The notes under the pieces were generated by a model. It worked only from the letters and a program-made list of their open reading frames with translations, was not told where the DNA came from and ran no database searches. Made by a program: the position numbers and the translations under genes. Source: Gallionellaceae bacterium (GTDB taxonomy: Bacteria > Pseudomonadota > Gammaproteobacteria > Burkholderiales > Gallionellaceae). From it: a stretch of DNA of 6,969 nt. Below are positions 6,829-6,969 of this stretch, one piece after another (position 1 is the first letter of the stretch; each line of letters starts with the position of its first letter). The stretch is taken from positions 1 through 6,969 of the forward strand of contig JAUYFR010000243.1 of assembly GCA_030690855.1 (NCBI GenBank), written 5' to 3'.

Positions 6829-6969
6829 GATGGTGTCGGCACGCGTGGTATAAACCTTAAGAACAGGATTGAGGATCGGGGATTGAGGATCTGATGCGGC
6901 GAACTCAATACTCGATCCTCAATCCTAAATCCTATTTCACAGCCGTAGATCTTGCCGATCCAGTTGGCT
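6804..6969 (-). CDS. leuS: LeuRS N-terminal fragment, 3' end, running out of frame
   Basis: At the right edge the frame with codons at 6968-6966 onward reads ANWIGKIYGCEI, the LeuRS segment at the start of the CP1 insertion (E. coli has NWIGRSEGVEI). Beyond about 6933 this frame enters the inverted repeat and reads non-LeuRS residues until a TAG at 6806-6804. The true LeuRS frame resumes one register away at about 6864. As written, translation from the unseen start would therefore give a LeuRS cut off at the beginning of its editing domain with a short unrelated tail. Confidence 0.6.
   Translation of the reverse strand, partial: ANWIGKIYGCEIGFRIEDRVLSSPHQILNPRSSILFLRFIPRVPTPSWASPLLP
6865..6926. 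repeat. Imperfect inverted repeat in leuS, coinciding with the frame change
   Basis: Arms of 23 nt at 6865-6887 and 6904-6926 are complementary at 21 of 23 positions around a 16-nt loop (6888-6903). Each arm is itself built from the short motif ATTGAG/GATTGAGGATCG, and a further copy of the motif core, AATCCT, follows at 6928-6933. In minus-strand sense it falls between NWIGKIYGCEI and LKVYTTRADTIMG of LeuRS. From the last clearly native codon before it (6933) to the GTT codon after it (6864) is 68 nt, which is 2 modulo 3, the amount needed to produce the observed frame change if most of it is inserted DNA. A long RNA stem is expected in the transcript. Confidence 0.85.

Larger units (their letters stand above)
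4729..6969 (-). pseudogene. leuS: Leucyl-tRNA synthetase gene, interrupted and partial (start outside window)
   Basis: LeuRS attaches leucine to tRNA-Leu and edits mischarged products in its CP1 domain. About 740 codons are visible; the N-terminal catalytic part lies beyond the right edge. Conserved blocks run in order: NWIGK (right edge), YTTRADTIMG and AVPAHDERD of the editing domain, RLRDWGISRQRYWG, Zn knuckles CPTC/CPKC, KMSKSKNNG, then the anticodon-binding and C-terminal domains ending in a normal TAA. Two lesions break it. The reading frame changes between NWIGKIYGCEI (frame with codons at 6968-6966) and LKVYTTRAD across an inverted repeat, and a TAA occurs at 6364-6366 inside DAHWQEW*GSKV. 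Two more insertions are read in frame. Upstream neighbours are unseen; lptE follows 4 nt later. It may be a true pseudogene, a gene expressed in pieces, or a gene with sequence errors. Confidence 0.8.

Overview
The window looks like part of a betaproteobacterial chromosome, possibly of a Nitrosomonadales-type lineage (Gallionellaceae or Methylophilaceae). That placement is inferred from protein character and from the gene neighbourhoods leuS-lptE-holA and cutA-dsbD-aroQ-accB-accC; no rRNA or other decisive marker is present. All recognisable genes lie on the minus strand, so transcription runs from the right end of the window to the left: leuS, lptE, holA, cutA, dsbD, aroQ, accB, accC. The genes are packed with gaps of 0-6 nt or short overlaps. 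The exceptions are 63 nt between dsbD and aroQ, and possibly about 60 nt before accC. No tRNA, rRNA, CRISPR array, insertion sequence or terminator is visible.

Left part (1-1025): accC (only its first codons), accB and aroQ. AccB and AccC are the biotin carrier and biotin carboxylase of acetyl-CoA carboxylase, the first step of fatty acid synthesis. AroQ is type II dehydroquinate dehydratase of the shikimate pathway. Middle part (1089-4724): dsbD passes electrons across the inner membrane to periplasmic thiol systems. CutA is a small trimeric protein classically linked to divalent metal tolerance. HolA is the delta subunit of the DNA polymerase III clamp loader. LptE is an outer-membrane lipoprotein that plugs the LPS translocon. 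All six complete genes here are intact, with expected lengths and key residues.

Right part (4729-6969): leuS, leucyl-tRNA synthetase, running off the right edge so that its N-terminal catalytic start (including HIGH) is not seen. This is the odd gene. Within about 1.3 kb it carries three sequence-unrelated insertions. One is a hairpin-rich, GC-rich element read in frame near 5712-5804. One is a glycine-rich low-complexity stretch read in frame at 6406-6501. One is a long imperfect inverted repeat at 6865-6926 across which the reading frame changes. It also has an in-frame TAA at 6364-6366 where a tyrosine is expected. The remaining LeuRS sequence, including the Zn knuckles and KMSKS, is well preserved. 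Either the gene is a recent pseudogene with a functional copy elsewhere, or the enzyme is made in pieces or by recoding, or the two lesions are sequence errors. The in-frame insertion of palindromic repeats resembles the behaviour of Rickettsia palindromic elements and is the most interesting signal here.
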